A DNA stretch of 64,000 nt from Cardinalis cardinalis (lineage: Eukaryota; Chordata; Aves; Passeriformes; Cardinalidae). The position numbers and the translations under genes are program-made. Below are positions 13,226 to 24,647 of this stretch, piece by piece. Each line of letters starts with the position of its first letter. Within the stretch, counting starts at the first letter, position 1. The DNA lies in the NCBI GenBank assembly GCA_014549065.1, contig JACDOX010000001.1, positions 2,465,918 to 2,529,917 on the forward strand, read 5' to 3'. A model generated the notes under the pieces. It was not told where the DNA came from, did no database searches, and saw nothing but the letters and a program-made list of their open reading frames with translations.

Positions 13226-16200
13226 CCNGAACTTTTTGCACAAGTTTCTGCTACATTAGAACTTTGGATGTCTACTTGCCATCAGTATACCATTCCTATC
13301 TTGTTTTCTTTGAAAGTGAAGCTTGGTAATCTTGTAGTTTTACACAGAACTGGAATGAAAGCGAATACTGTTATTTGTCCTTTGTAGTAGAAGTTATGCA
13401 TTTTAAGCCACTAGACCAAGTTTGACATTTTATGAATATTTTGTGTTACTGCCATGCTCAGGCAAGCTGTTCTATGAACTCTGCTACAGGAAATCTCTCA
13501 GCTTCACTCTTTTTGATTCNGTTTATACATTTGGTCCAAAGACAGGTGATACTTTGCAGCTTTCAGTCTTCCTTTTCATAGCTGATCCCTTAAGTGGAAG
13601 CACAAAAACAGTATTTACCATGTTGGATGTGACTGAGCCTGCCATAGTTCCCGCATTTTCCTACAAATGGATTGTTCTTGAATTACTGTTGGGAATGACC
13701 CTAACCAGTGGGTCTTTCCAGTAGTGTTCTTTTAAGATACTTGGTACAATTTATACCCTATAGATAATTGTGTCAGGATGTCTGCTGGCACAGAAACCAT
13801 TGACATAATAATTTTTCTTGTCTTTTATCTTCAAACTCTTTGTANAAATGGTAAGGACTTAGATAAGCACATCAGTATTATTGTATTCAGAAGCTATGGA
13901 CACATCTGTAAGAACAAATACTGCCCGTGGTTATCACCCTTGGATATCAGCAGTGACCTTTCTTACTAGCACTACCCTCCAATATAATGAATAGAGGATT
14001 ATAATCACCTGAAAATAACTCATTAATTATCCCAATCACCTTTTTCTCCTTCAAGTTGTCTTTATCTTACAAGATCACATAAGTGACTTTGGAGAATGCT
14101 ACAAACCCTAATCCTGATGTTGTACCCACATAGTCAATGAGCAGTAAACTACCGTTTCTATAGCTATAGTAAATGATCATTATGGGTACATATATTAGAA
14201 CAGTGGTTTCTTGTTTAAATGCATTTAATTATTCACAAACATATGCAGAATATTTGTTTACACAGTTCCTTTGTGTATATGGGAAGCCCTCCTGGCAAAG
14301 TTAAACACCTTTACATGCATACAAAATTTCCTATTTCGATTGACAGAGCTTCATTAAATTATTTATAATTACCTTCTTCATCCCTTTTTGTTATGACTCA
14401 TTTGAAATACACATGCACAAAGGCATTTCTAATTGTGCACTGCATTAATGTGAATAAATATTCCAGAAGGCCAAGATTATGCACCTTTCACATATTTTTC
14501 CTCTGTGGAGTTGACTTAGCAGAAAATCATGAATCACTCAATTTCTCCCATAACATAGTAAGCAGTTAAGAACATTTCCTTTTTATAATCTCTTGCTAAT
14601 TTTTTTTTCTATTGCAACTGGCAAAGTGTAGAACATAAAGAAGATATTTGGAATAAAATATGTAAATTAAAGGTACAAAAGAAAAACTACAGATTTTTCA
14701 AAAAGTATTTCATTGGGGTATCTGGAGTTATACAAAATTAATGTATCCATTAATGAAAAGGCAGTTTTTACTGTATTGTAAACTATCTATAGTAACTATT
14801 GATNTTTTGTGATATTTAATATCTATTACCTTGTGTTAAGAATTTAATTCAGTTCTTATCTTTTTAGAAAATGGATTGAGATATTAGAATTCAAGACACC
14901 TGTAGAACTTTGTATTTTTACTCTATAGCTGTTAACTTGAAATCAGAAAACTTGTGATTTGGGTCCTAATTTTAGTATCTGTAGCATTCTGAACTGACTG
15001 TTTGAAAAGTCATTTCCATTCAATATACCATACTTTTAGTTTGCAGCTTCTGAAGCTAAAGGAATANAGATTCAAATTTGAACACAGCTTTGCACATTTG
15101 GGATCACCAAAGCTGCCCAAGTACAACTGAAAAAAGTTCTCTCTCAACACCATGTTTGAGTATCAGGGCCAAGCACTCAGATAAAATAAGGGAAGAAAGA
15201 GGACAAAGATGCAGTACTGCAGAANAGAATTTTGAACCTGGTGTACCTGAACCTATCCCTGGTCTGTATATGTATATATGCGTACATGTGCATGTTCTAC
15301 CTATGTAGCAAACACAGGGTAACNAGTGTTAGTTCAGAGAGTAGTGAAAAGAGAGCTAAACTAATTNAAATTACCTTGCACTTACTTAGATAAATCACTT
15401 CATCCAGACAATTACTGTGGATCAGCTGTTGTTATAACCTAACTTTTTCTTGAGCTGATTTTCTGTTGTGCGTCCCAATTAAATATTAATTGTCCCATAG
15501 AGAAAAAAGGATTCTTCTGGTCCAGTTGTTAAGCATTGATATGAGANTGTTTATCTTAGTTAAAGTTGATATATGATAGAACAACTTCATGAGAATTTTA
15601 CCTATTACCAAATTTACCTGTTAGATCGACGGTTAAGCTACTTGTCAAAGATTAAGAGTTCAAATATTCTCATTTTAGGTATTTGTCTAATCATTAAGAA
15701 AAAAAAAAGCAGCATCATCCTCAGCATCCTCAGCATTCTTTTGCTTGTTCACTTTCTACTGCACATGACACAAATTCACTTTTGAGACATTTTGCACGAA
15801 CAGAAGTTAGTGGTTTTTGGGCGATAGTTACACATTTTAATTTGGCATTTATCTAGCTGGATGACTTTTATTAATTTTGTTCTTAATTTNTGTCACTGAA
15901 TTAAAAAATTAATCACTTATAAAATAAATCAATGAGCTCTTGTAACTAACATGCAAGTGCTTGTGGGACATAATTTCTGTTTTAATGCCCAGAGGCTGGA
16001 AAAGCTCTCTTCCAAACAAAGATAAAATTTTAGTCCCAGTGGTAAAATCCCAATCCCACTAATTCATTGAGACTGACTACTGGATTCCAGGATTAATACC
16101 CCTCCACCTTCCTAAAATCACTCATATCAGACTGTTGGATGGGTAATATCTGTATAATATACATAGTGCATTTATTTTTATATTTTATGTATCTATATGT

Positions 16201-17678
16201 GTATGTACACTCCAGAGGGTAGATTTTACAGGAAAGGAATTTCATTCAGGTATACGCCACCAAAAATTGCCTAGAGTATTAATAAAAATCAGAGGTCCCA
16301 AGAGAAGCATAATTACAGTTGCTGTAAAAACTCCAGGGTTTTTTTCATAATGCAATTTTTATGAATCGTAAAAAAAAATATAACTGTACTCTAGCAGAAG
16401 AAAATTGACTTTTTTTTTTTCAATCAGCCTGTGAAACGCATAGAATGTGGTTATTTCCACAATCTTCTCCAGAAAACAATTTTGGTACATGTTTGTAGAT
16501 GATCGTTAAAAATCTGTGCTCCTGTACAGTCAGTGGAGAGAAGTATAATGTGGTGAGGGGGTAACTCAAAGCTCAGAAGGGAAATGTCAGAGGTATGAAT
16601 AACTCACAAAGCATCGCCAGCAACATACCTACACCTTCGACAGATGGCAGACACATTAAGGTTGGATGTGAATATAAAAGAGAGAGCCTGCATTTCTTTA
16701 TGGTCCCAGAACACCAGTAAAAATACATAAGTTATGAATCCAAATCTCTCATGACAATAGTTGTGTAATGGAGTAACCACTGATAAATAAAACAGAAGTC
16801 AGTTAATATCTGCAACAGCACAGACAAAGCCACACAATCTCAACTCATCACTTGACTAGTGATCAGTTGTTTCACATAAAATAAGCAGAGGTGAAAATGA
16901 AACACTGACATTGTGAATGCTTGATTAAATATGGAGCCAATTAGGCTGGCACAGTTTAAGTTAAGAGTACAGGTGGTAAATCATCTCACTCTTAGGTCAA
17001 ACCAAAGAGATACAATTAGAAAGACAAGCATACTGTAACCAAGATGATTCAGAGAGTGGAAAATTACACAGTTGTTAGCAAAACCCTGACAAACATAAAG
17101 AATAATTAAAATAACTGCTTATTAATTAACTGCTTATTGGGATTAAAAGTTTTCTGTGCAAATCTGTTAACAGGGAAGTTGCAGTTGTTTCCCTGTACTT
17201 TTGTATGCAGAAATTTTGCCTATAAATAAGTGATTTCATTCACAGGACCAAGTCTTGTAACTTTTCTAATATTCAGTTTCTCCCTCCATACTGATATATC
17301 CAGACTGTGCTATGACTTGCTCCTTCACAGCATTTTCATGTGCTTTACCATCTCTGTGTATTCTACATTATCTTCATTGCTACAGGATCTGGTTTCTTTC
17401 AACTACTGCATTATGTATCAATTAGTATGCTTTAGCGCAGCACAAAAGAAACCTTAGTCAAGTGCAGATTATTGGGATTGATGCAACAGTAACCCTGTTG
17501 TACAAGAGATTGAGTTGTCTATATGTCTGCTTTGTCTAAAGATTTGTGAAGATTTGTGAAGCAGCTGATGCAAGGACATGGGAATGCTTAAAGGTTGATG
17601 TAGAAGTGTTTGACATGAGCCAGNTCCTCCTTATCCCCAGTTCACATCCAAGGCTTTCCTCTCATAAGAAATGAACAC
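13226..17678. other. Anonymous AT-rich non-coding DNA
   Basis: No gene or transposon was recognised. The open frame at 13422-13724 has no recognisable domain and no coding bias I can see. The part at about 14250-14490 contains homeodomain-like AATTA and ATTTATAATTA words and resembles conserved non-coding DNA, which is unproven. Poly-T and poly-A runs occur near 16374 and 16410. Confidence 0.55.
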
Positions 17679-18154
17679 TCATAGAATCACAGATTCATTT
17701 ATATTGGCAAATAGCTCCAAGATCAAGTCCAGTCTTTGACCAAACACATGGTAAACTAAACAATAGCACTAAGTGACAGGTCCTGTCACTTCATGAACAC
17801 CTCCAGAGATGGTGACTCCACCACTTCCATTCCAATGCTGAACCATCCCTTGAGTGAAAAAATTCTTCCTAATGTCCAGCCTGAACCTCCTCTGACACAG
17901 CTCGAGGTCGTATCTTGTCCTGTAACAAGTTTCTTAGGAGAAGAAGCCATACCCACCTTGCTACAGCCTCCTTCCAGGCAGTTGTATAGAGCAATGAGGT
18001 TTCCCCTGAGCTCACTTTTCTCCAGGCCAAACAACCCTTCCTTAGAGGACTCAGTCCTTACATCCTTCACCAACTTCACCCTTCTTTGGACATACTCCAG
18101 CACTTCAAATGTCTTTCAGGAAGTGAGGAGCCCAGAACTGGGACAATACCCAAG
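17679..18154 (-). mobile_element. CR1 LINE 3' fragment
   Basis: The plus strand opens with TCATAGAATCACAGATTCAT, the reverse-complemented CR1 tail. It runs through CR1 3' UTR words such as CACCTCCAGAGATGGTGACT, CCAATGCTGAACCATCCC, CTGAACCTCCTCTGACACAG, GTTGTATAGAGCAATGAGGT and AGGAGCCCAGAACTGGG. About 475 bases of the element's 3' region are kept. It belongs to the same general branch as the copy at 38422 (shared CTTGTCCTGT and GACACAGCT or GGCANAGCT words) and differs from the copy at 12941. It is a 5'-truncated, non-coding remnant. An open frame of 136 codons on the plus strand here is an antisense artefact. Confidence 0.93.
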
Positions 18155-20942
18155 CATCATAAAGATTTTAATCAAATTCCNATTTGAAATAATCAGGGAA
18201 TAAGGATTCTGACGTTTTAACATCCATAACAAGTCATATACAANCTGTGAAACTGTGACTGCATTATGGCTACTCCTGACTGTGTCTCAGAAAGGCATTA
18301 AGAAAACTTGTCCTTCTGCAAAAGGGTCTGACCATGTTTAAAAGTAAGAACTATATCTTTTGTCAGATTCTGAAGGAATATTTTTACAGATCTCTTGGGC
18401 TCTGANAACTGATAACTTAAATAGGGCCAGAATCAATGGATATGACATTGTTAACTTCTCTACGGACACCTTGTGTGTACAAACAGTGGATGAGTTTGTT
18501 CACAGGATCCTTGCTGTTGATGGCACAAGTTTCAGTGTTGTCATCAGTAAAGCTTTCCAGAGACTGATAGTTTTGTACTGATTTTTTATTTATACTGCAT
18601 GCCTCTTCTTTCTATTCTTATTATNTTTACTGTATGTGGTTTTCTGACTAGTCTTGGTTTGCAACAAATTATCTTTCATCATACTTCTGCAAGTCAAATG
18701 GTGTGTTCAGGTTTAATTAGAGCCATAACATACTCTAATAAAATTCTGTTCAGTTGGAAATAACTTTGAGATATCTGAATTCACAATTCACTGCATTGAA
18801 TTTGGGAAAAAATGCTGGGTTTTACAGATGAACTGGAAATATGATTTAGCATTAATTGTAGAACTACTGGCCAGATACTTCTATTAGGAATTAAGTTGGG
18901 TTTGTGTGCTACTCTCAATGTAGTACAATGCAAATGGGTTATATAATTCACATGGGCCTGTTTAAAAATCCCAGTCTGTAGATTCAGCTTCTCAATTTTC
19001 TTTGCTTTTCTGAAAGACATACGCTAAGCTTTAACAGCTTTTCCAATGTAAAGCAATTGCTTTCCGTGTCAAACAAAAGCCCTTATTAGTGTGAGGTAAT
19101 GTGTTAGCTACTAAGAAGATTCTGGTATGCTAGCAAACTAATAAATATTCATAAATAAACTTGAACTAGACAATGCACAGATTCTCTGAAGAATGTGCTA
19201 TAGTCATAATCCAGAGAGTGTTGTAGCAATTAACAGATAAAAGGGGAGGTTCATTAAATGAATATGCAGTGTCATGAAATCAGAGCTGTACATTGATCAA
19301 TGCTAACTTAAAGATTCTTCCTTAGCTAGAATATTTTGACACTCCATTTATCACTAGTACTATTTTTAGATTTTTAATTAGCAGATCACCAGCNCTTACC
19401 TCATTAACTTAGCTTCTGCAAAAACATTATTTCTAGAGATAATAGCTAGGTTAGAATAATCACCACTCCCAATTTCTTGGGCTGTAAGGAAGGACAAGAC
19501 TCCAGNTTCTGTGACATGAAAATATATTTCATGCCAGGCAAATGTGACCTTGACCCAAGAGCGNGTGTCTTACTTTCTGAACAATTTCTCTTCACTTTAT
19601 TTTCCTAAATGCATTAACTTCAAAACATGTACCTTTTCAAAGACAACTGAAACATTTTCCTAATTTATCTTAAAAGCTTATTTCTAGCNCTCTGCAAAAA
19701 TGTTTTGGGATATATTTCAGCAGAAATTGTACCTTGATGTGTGTTTAACAGAGATTGCTGTATATTTGTATAGATAGGTTTTAAACACTTGGCCTTTATA
19801 GTCTTTTTTTTTTTTTTGAGAGTAAATATAATTTCCAGAAGCTAAAATGAACCAAATAAAAACATATTTACACTTATGTTTTTTAAGTATAAAGGTTTAA
19901 GAAACTCATAAGAATTGACAAATCAATTAAGTATGACTTGTGCAGACTTTTGCTTCAATTTGAAGTGCCTGTTCTATTGCTTGTACTNTTGGAAGGTGTG
20001 CTCCACTACTAGTGATGGATAGGAGCTTACCTCATGCCTTACTGTTTCAAGACTANATAATTATCTCTGCAACGTGCATGTTATATTTTCAACATGCTGC
20101 TTAACGNTTAAGGTTTTCCTGTTGCAAGATCCAAAATTAAATCATCTTAATGTCTTTTTGCTCTATATATGTAGCAACAATGAAAACATTAGGCTAGCCT
20201 CAATTAAATAGCCAATGAATTAGGTAGCTGAACAATATTTGCACCCCTAGCTGTTCTATCTAATTAAAATTCCTATCAAATGGAAGAATTGATTAGTCTC
20301 TTCAAGCAGAGAGGTTTGCATCATGCAAGCAGTATAAATAATTTACATTAGAGCTTTCAACACATTTCAAATGCTGCCATCTCTGCCTTGTGAAACAGTT
20401 TATGGCATCCTAAGGCTTGCTTTCATTGCATTCACTGATTTTGCAATCAATAGCAAGCCAGAAGTTCAGAACACAGTCTAAGAAGGTCATAGTGCTGCCA
20501 CTGAAGATAGTCTCGGGAAAGGTCACCTAATTATTTTGNGGTTTATGATGTTTACAGCTATGGTCTGATATGTAGCCATGTGTATGCAAGCTCATTAAGC
20601 ACTAATGCCATATTTGTAATGAAAACAATCCATTTTCACCGTAAGGTTTAATTTTCTCATTTGCAACATTTTTGATGCAAAAAATTAAGAGCACAGGACT
20701 TTTTCAAGATGAGTACACAAAATCCAAATCTTCTCATTACATTATTAAAAAATGCAATGGATGAAAAAATGAATTTGTGGGGAAAATACCATTTGCTCTA
20801 ATTATGACGGAATGTTTCAATTCTGACAGTCACACACATATTTGAAACGACTCATTCAGGCTCTTTTTAAGGGAATGATACAAAACTGGAGGATGTGATA
20901 ACCTTGTGCAAAAAGTTTGCAACAGGCAGAAAGAAAGTCATA
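18155..20942. other. Anonymous AT-rich DNA with a conserved-element-like part
   Basis: No gene or transposon was recognised. The open frame at 18360-18581 is 73 codons with an N and no known domain. A poly-T run lies at 19804-19818. The part at about 20160-20700 is rich in AATTA, ATTTGCA and TTTGCAT-like words and looks like vertebrate conserved non-coding sequence by eye only. Confidence 0.5.
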
Positions 20943-21177
20943 TCAGGGGAGGTCTAGGTTGTATATTACAAAAAGGTTCTTCACCCAGAGGGTATTTGGG
21001 CACTGGAACAGGCTCCCCAGGGAAGTGGTCACAGCAGCAAGCCTGACAGTGCTCAAGAGGTGTTTAGATAATACTCTTGGGCACATGGTGTGACTCTGGG
21101 GGATATGCAGGGCCAGGAGCTGGACNCAATGATCCTTGCAGGTCCCTTCCAACTCAGCTTATTCTGTGATTCTGTGA
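20943..21177 (+). mobile_element. CR1 LINE 3' fragment
   Basis: This is the last 235 or so bases of a CR1 copy in plus orientation. It starts at TCAGGGGAGGTCTAGGTTG, passes AAAGGTTCTTCACCCAGAGG, GGCACTGGAACAGGCTCC and CCAGGGAAGTGGTCACAGCA, and ends in GGTCCCTTCCAACTCAGC followed by the tail ATTCTGTGATTCTGTGA. It belongs to the same subfamily as the copy at 43600-44055, which shows the same ordered words with more decay. It is strongly 5'-truncated and non-coding. Confidence 0.95.
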
Positions 21178-21374
21178 AATCCTGACAACATTTTTCATGA
21201 ACACTGATATCTTCATGAAAAATTAAGGGGCCTAATTCCACTGGTAGACNCCAGGAATTATAGCAGTTTTTAAGATATCTGGAGTATTTAGATGGAACCT
21301 GAGATGAGCAGAGAGGCTTTCACAAATACTTATACAGTATAATCTTAGATCTCTGTTCACCTGCACCAACCTTG

Positions 21375-21379
21375 GATGT
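21375..21379. repeat. Left target-site duplication of LTR (GATGT)
   Basis: The five bases GATGT immediately precede the terminal TG of the LTR at 21380. They match GATAT after its right end at four of five positions. Confidence 0.5.
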
Positions 21380-21933
21380 TGTGAGAGATTGAAATTTTAA
21401 TGGCTAATGACTCAAACAATTGGCCATTTGCTGAGGCAAGGTTNGCACACCAACCAAAATGGAGAAGGAGAGTTGTCTATGCGTAATGGCAAAATCTCTG
21501 AAGCTCATAAAACAGAAGGGGTGCAGAACCATGACCGGAGGCTACAATCTGGTGTTTGAGCCAAATAATGGAGAAGGCAGGCAAGAAGCAGACCCTGCCA
21601 AAGCAGGGTAGTGCTTTTTATNATGCCAAAATCCCCCCCTTACACAACTGGCTCCATTTTAAAGCTCCCCCTTCCCCTCTGGTAGGCCTAAATGTATTAA
21701 TTCTTTCTGATGAGGCATAACTAGCTCAATTACACTGTCATCAGAGGTAGCTGTCACATCTTACAAGGTGTCATAAACCATCAAAGATCCCTAAAGTACC
21801 TAATTTCTGGGGCCTTCCACCAGAGANCTGCCCATGATCTACACTGTTGCAACAGATTCACAGTGTTGCATCAGACACTGTAAAATTCCCACCTTCAGGG
21901 GAGGTCCCTGGGCATTCCACCCAAACCTGAACA
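21380..21933 (-). mobile_element. Probable solo LTR of an endogenous retrovirus (ERVL-like)
   Basis: This 554-base block has LTR structure. On the plus strand it starts with TGTGAGAGATTG and ends with CCTGAACA, so both strands show TG...CA ends. It is flanked by GATGT (21375) and GATAT (21934), a 5-bp duplication with one mismatch. Read on the minus strand, it has a TATA-like ATAAAAAG box at about 21614-21622 near its middle, as expected at the end of a U3 region. No AATAAA is visible downstream of that box. I see no adjacent primer-binding site, gag, pol or env, so it appears to be a solo LTR left by recombination. The 5-bp duplication is usual for ERVL or some ERV1 elements; the family assignment is inference. 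Confidence 0.6.
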
Positions 21934-21938
21934 GATAT
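21934..21938. repeat. Right target-site duplication of LTR (GATAT)
   Basis: The five bases GATAT directly follow the terminal CA of the LTR and differ from the left copy by one transition. Confidence 0.5.
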
Positions 21939-23539
21939 TAACCTGTTGAACATTAATGTTTTGGGGGCTTCCCCAGTCCTCAATAGATCAAGCCTGGTCT
22001 CATCACCAGATCCATGAGTGGTAATGTCTTTCTACTCTTATCCTTTCTTTCTCTTTCTTTATTTTCTTCATTCATTATCTTNAACATTTTTGTGCTTTTA
22101 TATTCCTATATTTCTACAGATGAAAATCAAATTGGCTTCGTGCCTTCTTTCCATTGCAACCAAATTGTTCTAAAATGAGCCCTATAAATATATATATTTA
22201 TATACGCACATTGGTCATTCAGTGTCATTTCACTCTAATCTGCCCCAAGGGATCTATTTACAAAAACCTCAGTTCTTGCCTTCAGGGGNAGGTTGCAACA
22301 GATGTACCAACGAGAAATTACTGCCCCTATATGAGAGTAATTTTACATAAGTCATGAATTTTTNAGAGGTCATAAAGAAACACTGCAGTTCAAAAAGCAA
22401 AAATATTTGAAATGTATCAGAATTTCACCATATTTTCATTTATGCAGATGTCAGTTCCTACCAACCTCCTTTGGATCCGAAAATGCAGAGTCAGGATGGT
22501 GCCAAAACCCATTGTTCATCCAGAACACATCAGCTATTCTGTAGTAAAGTCAGGCTTTTTCAAAGACAAATTTCCTTAAAAAACCCTAAAATGCTGCCAA
22601 ATTATACTAACTGAATTTACACATANACAAAGAATTTGCCCAAAAATTGGCAATTCAGACAAATTGCCTGAGCAAATATCTGAGATTCTTGACTCTTGTC
22701 TCATCTTCTGATTCTTGTGATATAACTAACTGGGTTTTGGTTTGGGGANGGGGGCGTTGCTGTTTTTTGGTTAGGGTTTTTTTGGTTTTTCTTTGGTTTT
22801 TTTTTTGTTTTTTGGCTTGTTCATCTTCTTTTCATCTGTGCCTTGGCACATGCTTGTGGGTAGAAAAGGAAAGGAGGTCAGCTTACTCCAATCTGAAAAC
22901 AGTGAGATAAACTGAGGTAATTGTCCAGTATGTGTACTAGAGAGCCCTTGTGTTCTAAAAACAATGAGTCCTACTTCATCCATTAATCCAGGTATANTTT
23001 TGTGATTACCCTATCACTGCTGGTCTGTATCCCAGGTATCTGGAGGCATCATGACTTCTTCACAAGGCAGATGCCTTTGTCCAGGAGAAAAGCAGGTAAA
23101 CTGTCAGAAGGAGGACAGAGGGCCTGTGTTCCTGACACCAGCNTCAGCTAACTTGGCACTGACATTCCCATACCCTGTGACAATTCATTTGTGCAGTGGG
23201 CCTGAAGGGACAACATCATAACAAATGCATTTCAATGCAAATGCATAAAGAAAATGTGCACTTCAGCTGAGGCATTCCTACATCTTACATATCTGTGGCA
23301 GCACAGCCATCCCAGCATCTATAGACCAACATGTAACACTGACAGCACAGCATCTAACATCCATGGCAACACAGCAAGGAGACTTCAGGTGAGCAGCAGA
23401 GCTCACAGTGCCACTGCCAGTGCCACTCAGCAGCTGTTCAGAAACACTAACAAGACACTGCTTTAGAGAAGAGTCTTGTTAAGAGGCTGCATATAAAAAT
23501 AACATTATANTGTCTTTCTATAAATCATGGGGTGCTGTA
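21939..23539. other. Anonymous non-coding DNA with T/G-rich tract
   Basis: No gene was recognised. The stretch includes the T/G-rich low-complexity tract at 22736-22825 and a segment at about 23030-23470 with higher GC and imperfectly repeated CAGCACAGC and CCACTGCCAGTG words. It also holds a perfect ATGCAAAT octamer at 23235-23242. Confidence 0.5.
22736..22825. repeat. T/G-rich low-complexity tract
   Basis: About 90 bases of G and T with runs such as GGTTTTTC and GGTTTTTTTTTTG. It begins with a G-cluster (GGGGANGGGGGCG) at about 22745-22757. It is not a telomere repeat, because TTAGGG does not recur in register. Confidence 0.8.
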
Positions 23540-23860
23540 GTCTCATCCTGACTACAGTACTGGACACCTTGTCTTAGGAAACATATTATGAAGGCAGAGA
23601 CAGAGACTGCTTGGAAAGGAGTGATGAATCACCAAGGGCATCTCAGAGATTAAGAGAGATTGAGAAGATTGGGACTGTTTGCCTTGGAAATGAGAAGAGA
23701 GGACATGATCAAAGTGTCTCAAGTACTTCAAGAAGTGTCTGAAGGACACTGGTGTGACTGAAAATTACTCTTGTCTNTGTATCAGAGTACAAGACAATAG
23801 CTGACTCAATTAAATTAAAATTAGCAGGAAATAAACTGACTCTTAGGAACCTGAGAGCAC
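23540..23860 (+). mobile_element. Ancient CR1/L3-like LINE fragment
   Basis: The order of words follows the 3' ORF2 and UTR boundary of old amniote CR1/L3 elements. These are GTACTGGACACC near 23557, then GGGACTGTTTGCCTTGGAAA with ATGAGAAGAGAGGACATGAT at 23670-23710, TCTCAAGTACTTCAAG near 23717, then CAGAGTACAAGACAAT and AGCAGGAAATAAACTGACTC up to about 23850. Compared with the family pattern (GGGATTGTTTAGCCTGGAAAAGAGAAG...GACATGATCA...CTTCAAGTA), roughly a quarter or more of positions look changed. It is therefore far older than the other CR1 copies here. It has no 3' tail and no coding capacity. The assignment relies on memory of the family; boundaries are approximate. Confidence 0.6.
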
Positions 23861-24014
23861 CAACAAGCCCTTGTGACCCTGCCTAGTCTCCCAGATACCT
23901 CCCACACCCTTTCCTTTTCCAAATAGCCAAGGATCTTATTTCAGCTGAGCACAGCACCATCAGTCCCTGCCCCAGAGATATCTTCAGATGATCAAAGTCA
24001 CTGAGTCATNGCTT

Positions 24015-24330
24015 TTATCTCTTTGCCTGATCCAGATCTGCTGCTTCCATCTCCCCGTTGCTCATGGGCCCAGCAGAGCCAATAGATATCATGACCCTGC
24101 CCTGTCCTGCCATGTTCNATGGAGTGGCCCCCCTTAGCTCCTGGTCCTGTTCCTGTGGGAGCCACCTGCCTGCAGCCCCCTCAGGCCAGCTGGCACAGCC
24201 CCATGAACCCCCTAAGGCCATTGAGNGCCAAGGGCTGGTCAGCATGTAAAGGCACTGCTGGCTGCCTGATAAGGGGGTATAGTTCCTGGTGGAACTGAAC
24301 CCCCTTAGGATTCCTCTCTCCACCGGTCTT
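24015..24330. other. GC-rich island of unknown origin
   Basis: About 300 bases are clearly richer in G+C than the surrounding DNA, with CCCCTCAGGCCAGCTGGCAC and CATGAACCCCCTAAGG words. No frame is convincingly coding on either strand; the 63- and 102-codon frames contain Ns and show no known domain. A short word TCCTGGTGGAACTGAACC (about 24285) recurs as TCCTGATGGAACTGAACC at about 59136, inside the LTR-like element. It may therefore be a transposon remnant, possibly ERV-derived. Confidence 0.4.
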
Positions 24331-24544
24331 TACCCAGACTATGCTGTAAATCTCCAGAAATCATCACATGTTTCTAAATTTGATGCTAAACTATCAAATG
24401 CATGACTGATAGACCAAAAGATTTTGGAAACTCTTTAGCAAAACCAAAGCTTTTATTTGAAAAATCCAGCTTGGTCACCACAAGTCACACAAGAGCCCAT
24501 GTCACACTTGATATATGAATTGACATTGCTGTACTTGACTCTGG

Positions 24545-24647
24545 GTATCCATATTACCTTGGTTAAGAGTGATCTCAGCTGTCCCTGCACCCTACTGCTA
24601 ATCCAGATGACCTCCAGGGTCTCTCAAAAATTCTGTGATTCTGTGAT
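24545..24647 (+). mobile_element. CR1 LINE 3' terminal scrap
   Basis: This is the last hundred or so bases of a CR1 copy in plus orientation. It has the characteristic CCAGATGACCTCCAGGGTCT followed by the tail ATTCTGTGATTCTGTGAT at about 24630-24647. The left edge is uncertain because the sequence upstream is diverged. It is non-coding. Confidence 0.8.

Noticed and set aside
17786..18203. Overlapping 105- and 136-codon frames on both strands
   Set aside because: They lie in the 3' UTR of a CR1 fragment, which is not coding.
18360..18581. 73-codon open frame that looked protein-like (VDEFVHRILAVDG)
   Set aside because: No known family was recognised, it contains an N, and frames of this length are expected by chance in 64 kb.
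22736..22825. Interstitial telomeric repeat
   Set aside because: TTAGGG units do not recur in register; the tract is generic T/G-rich low complexity.
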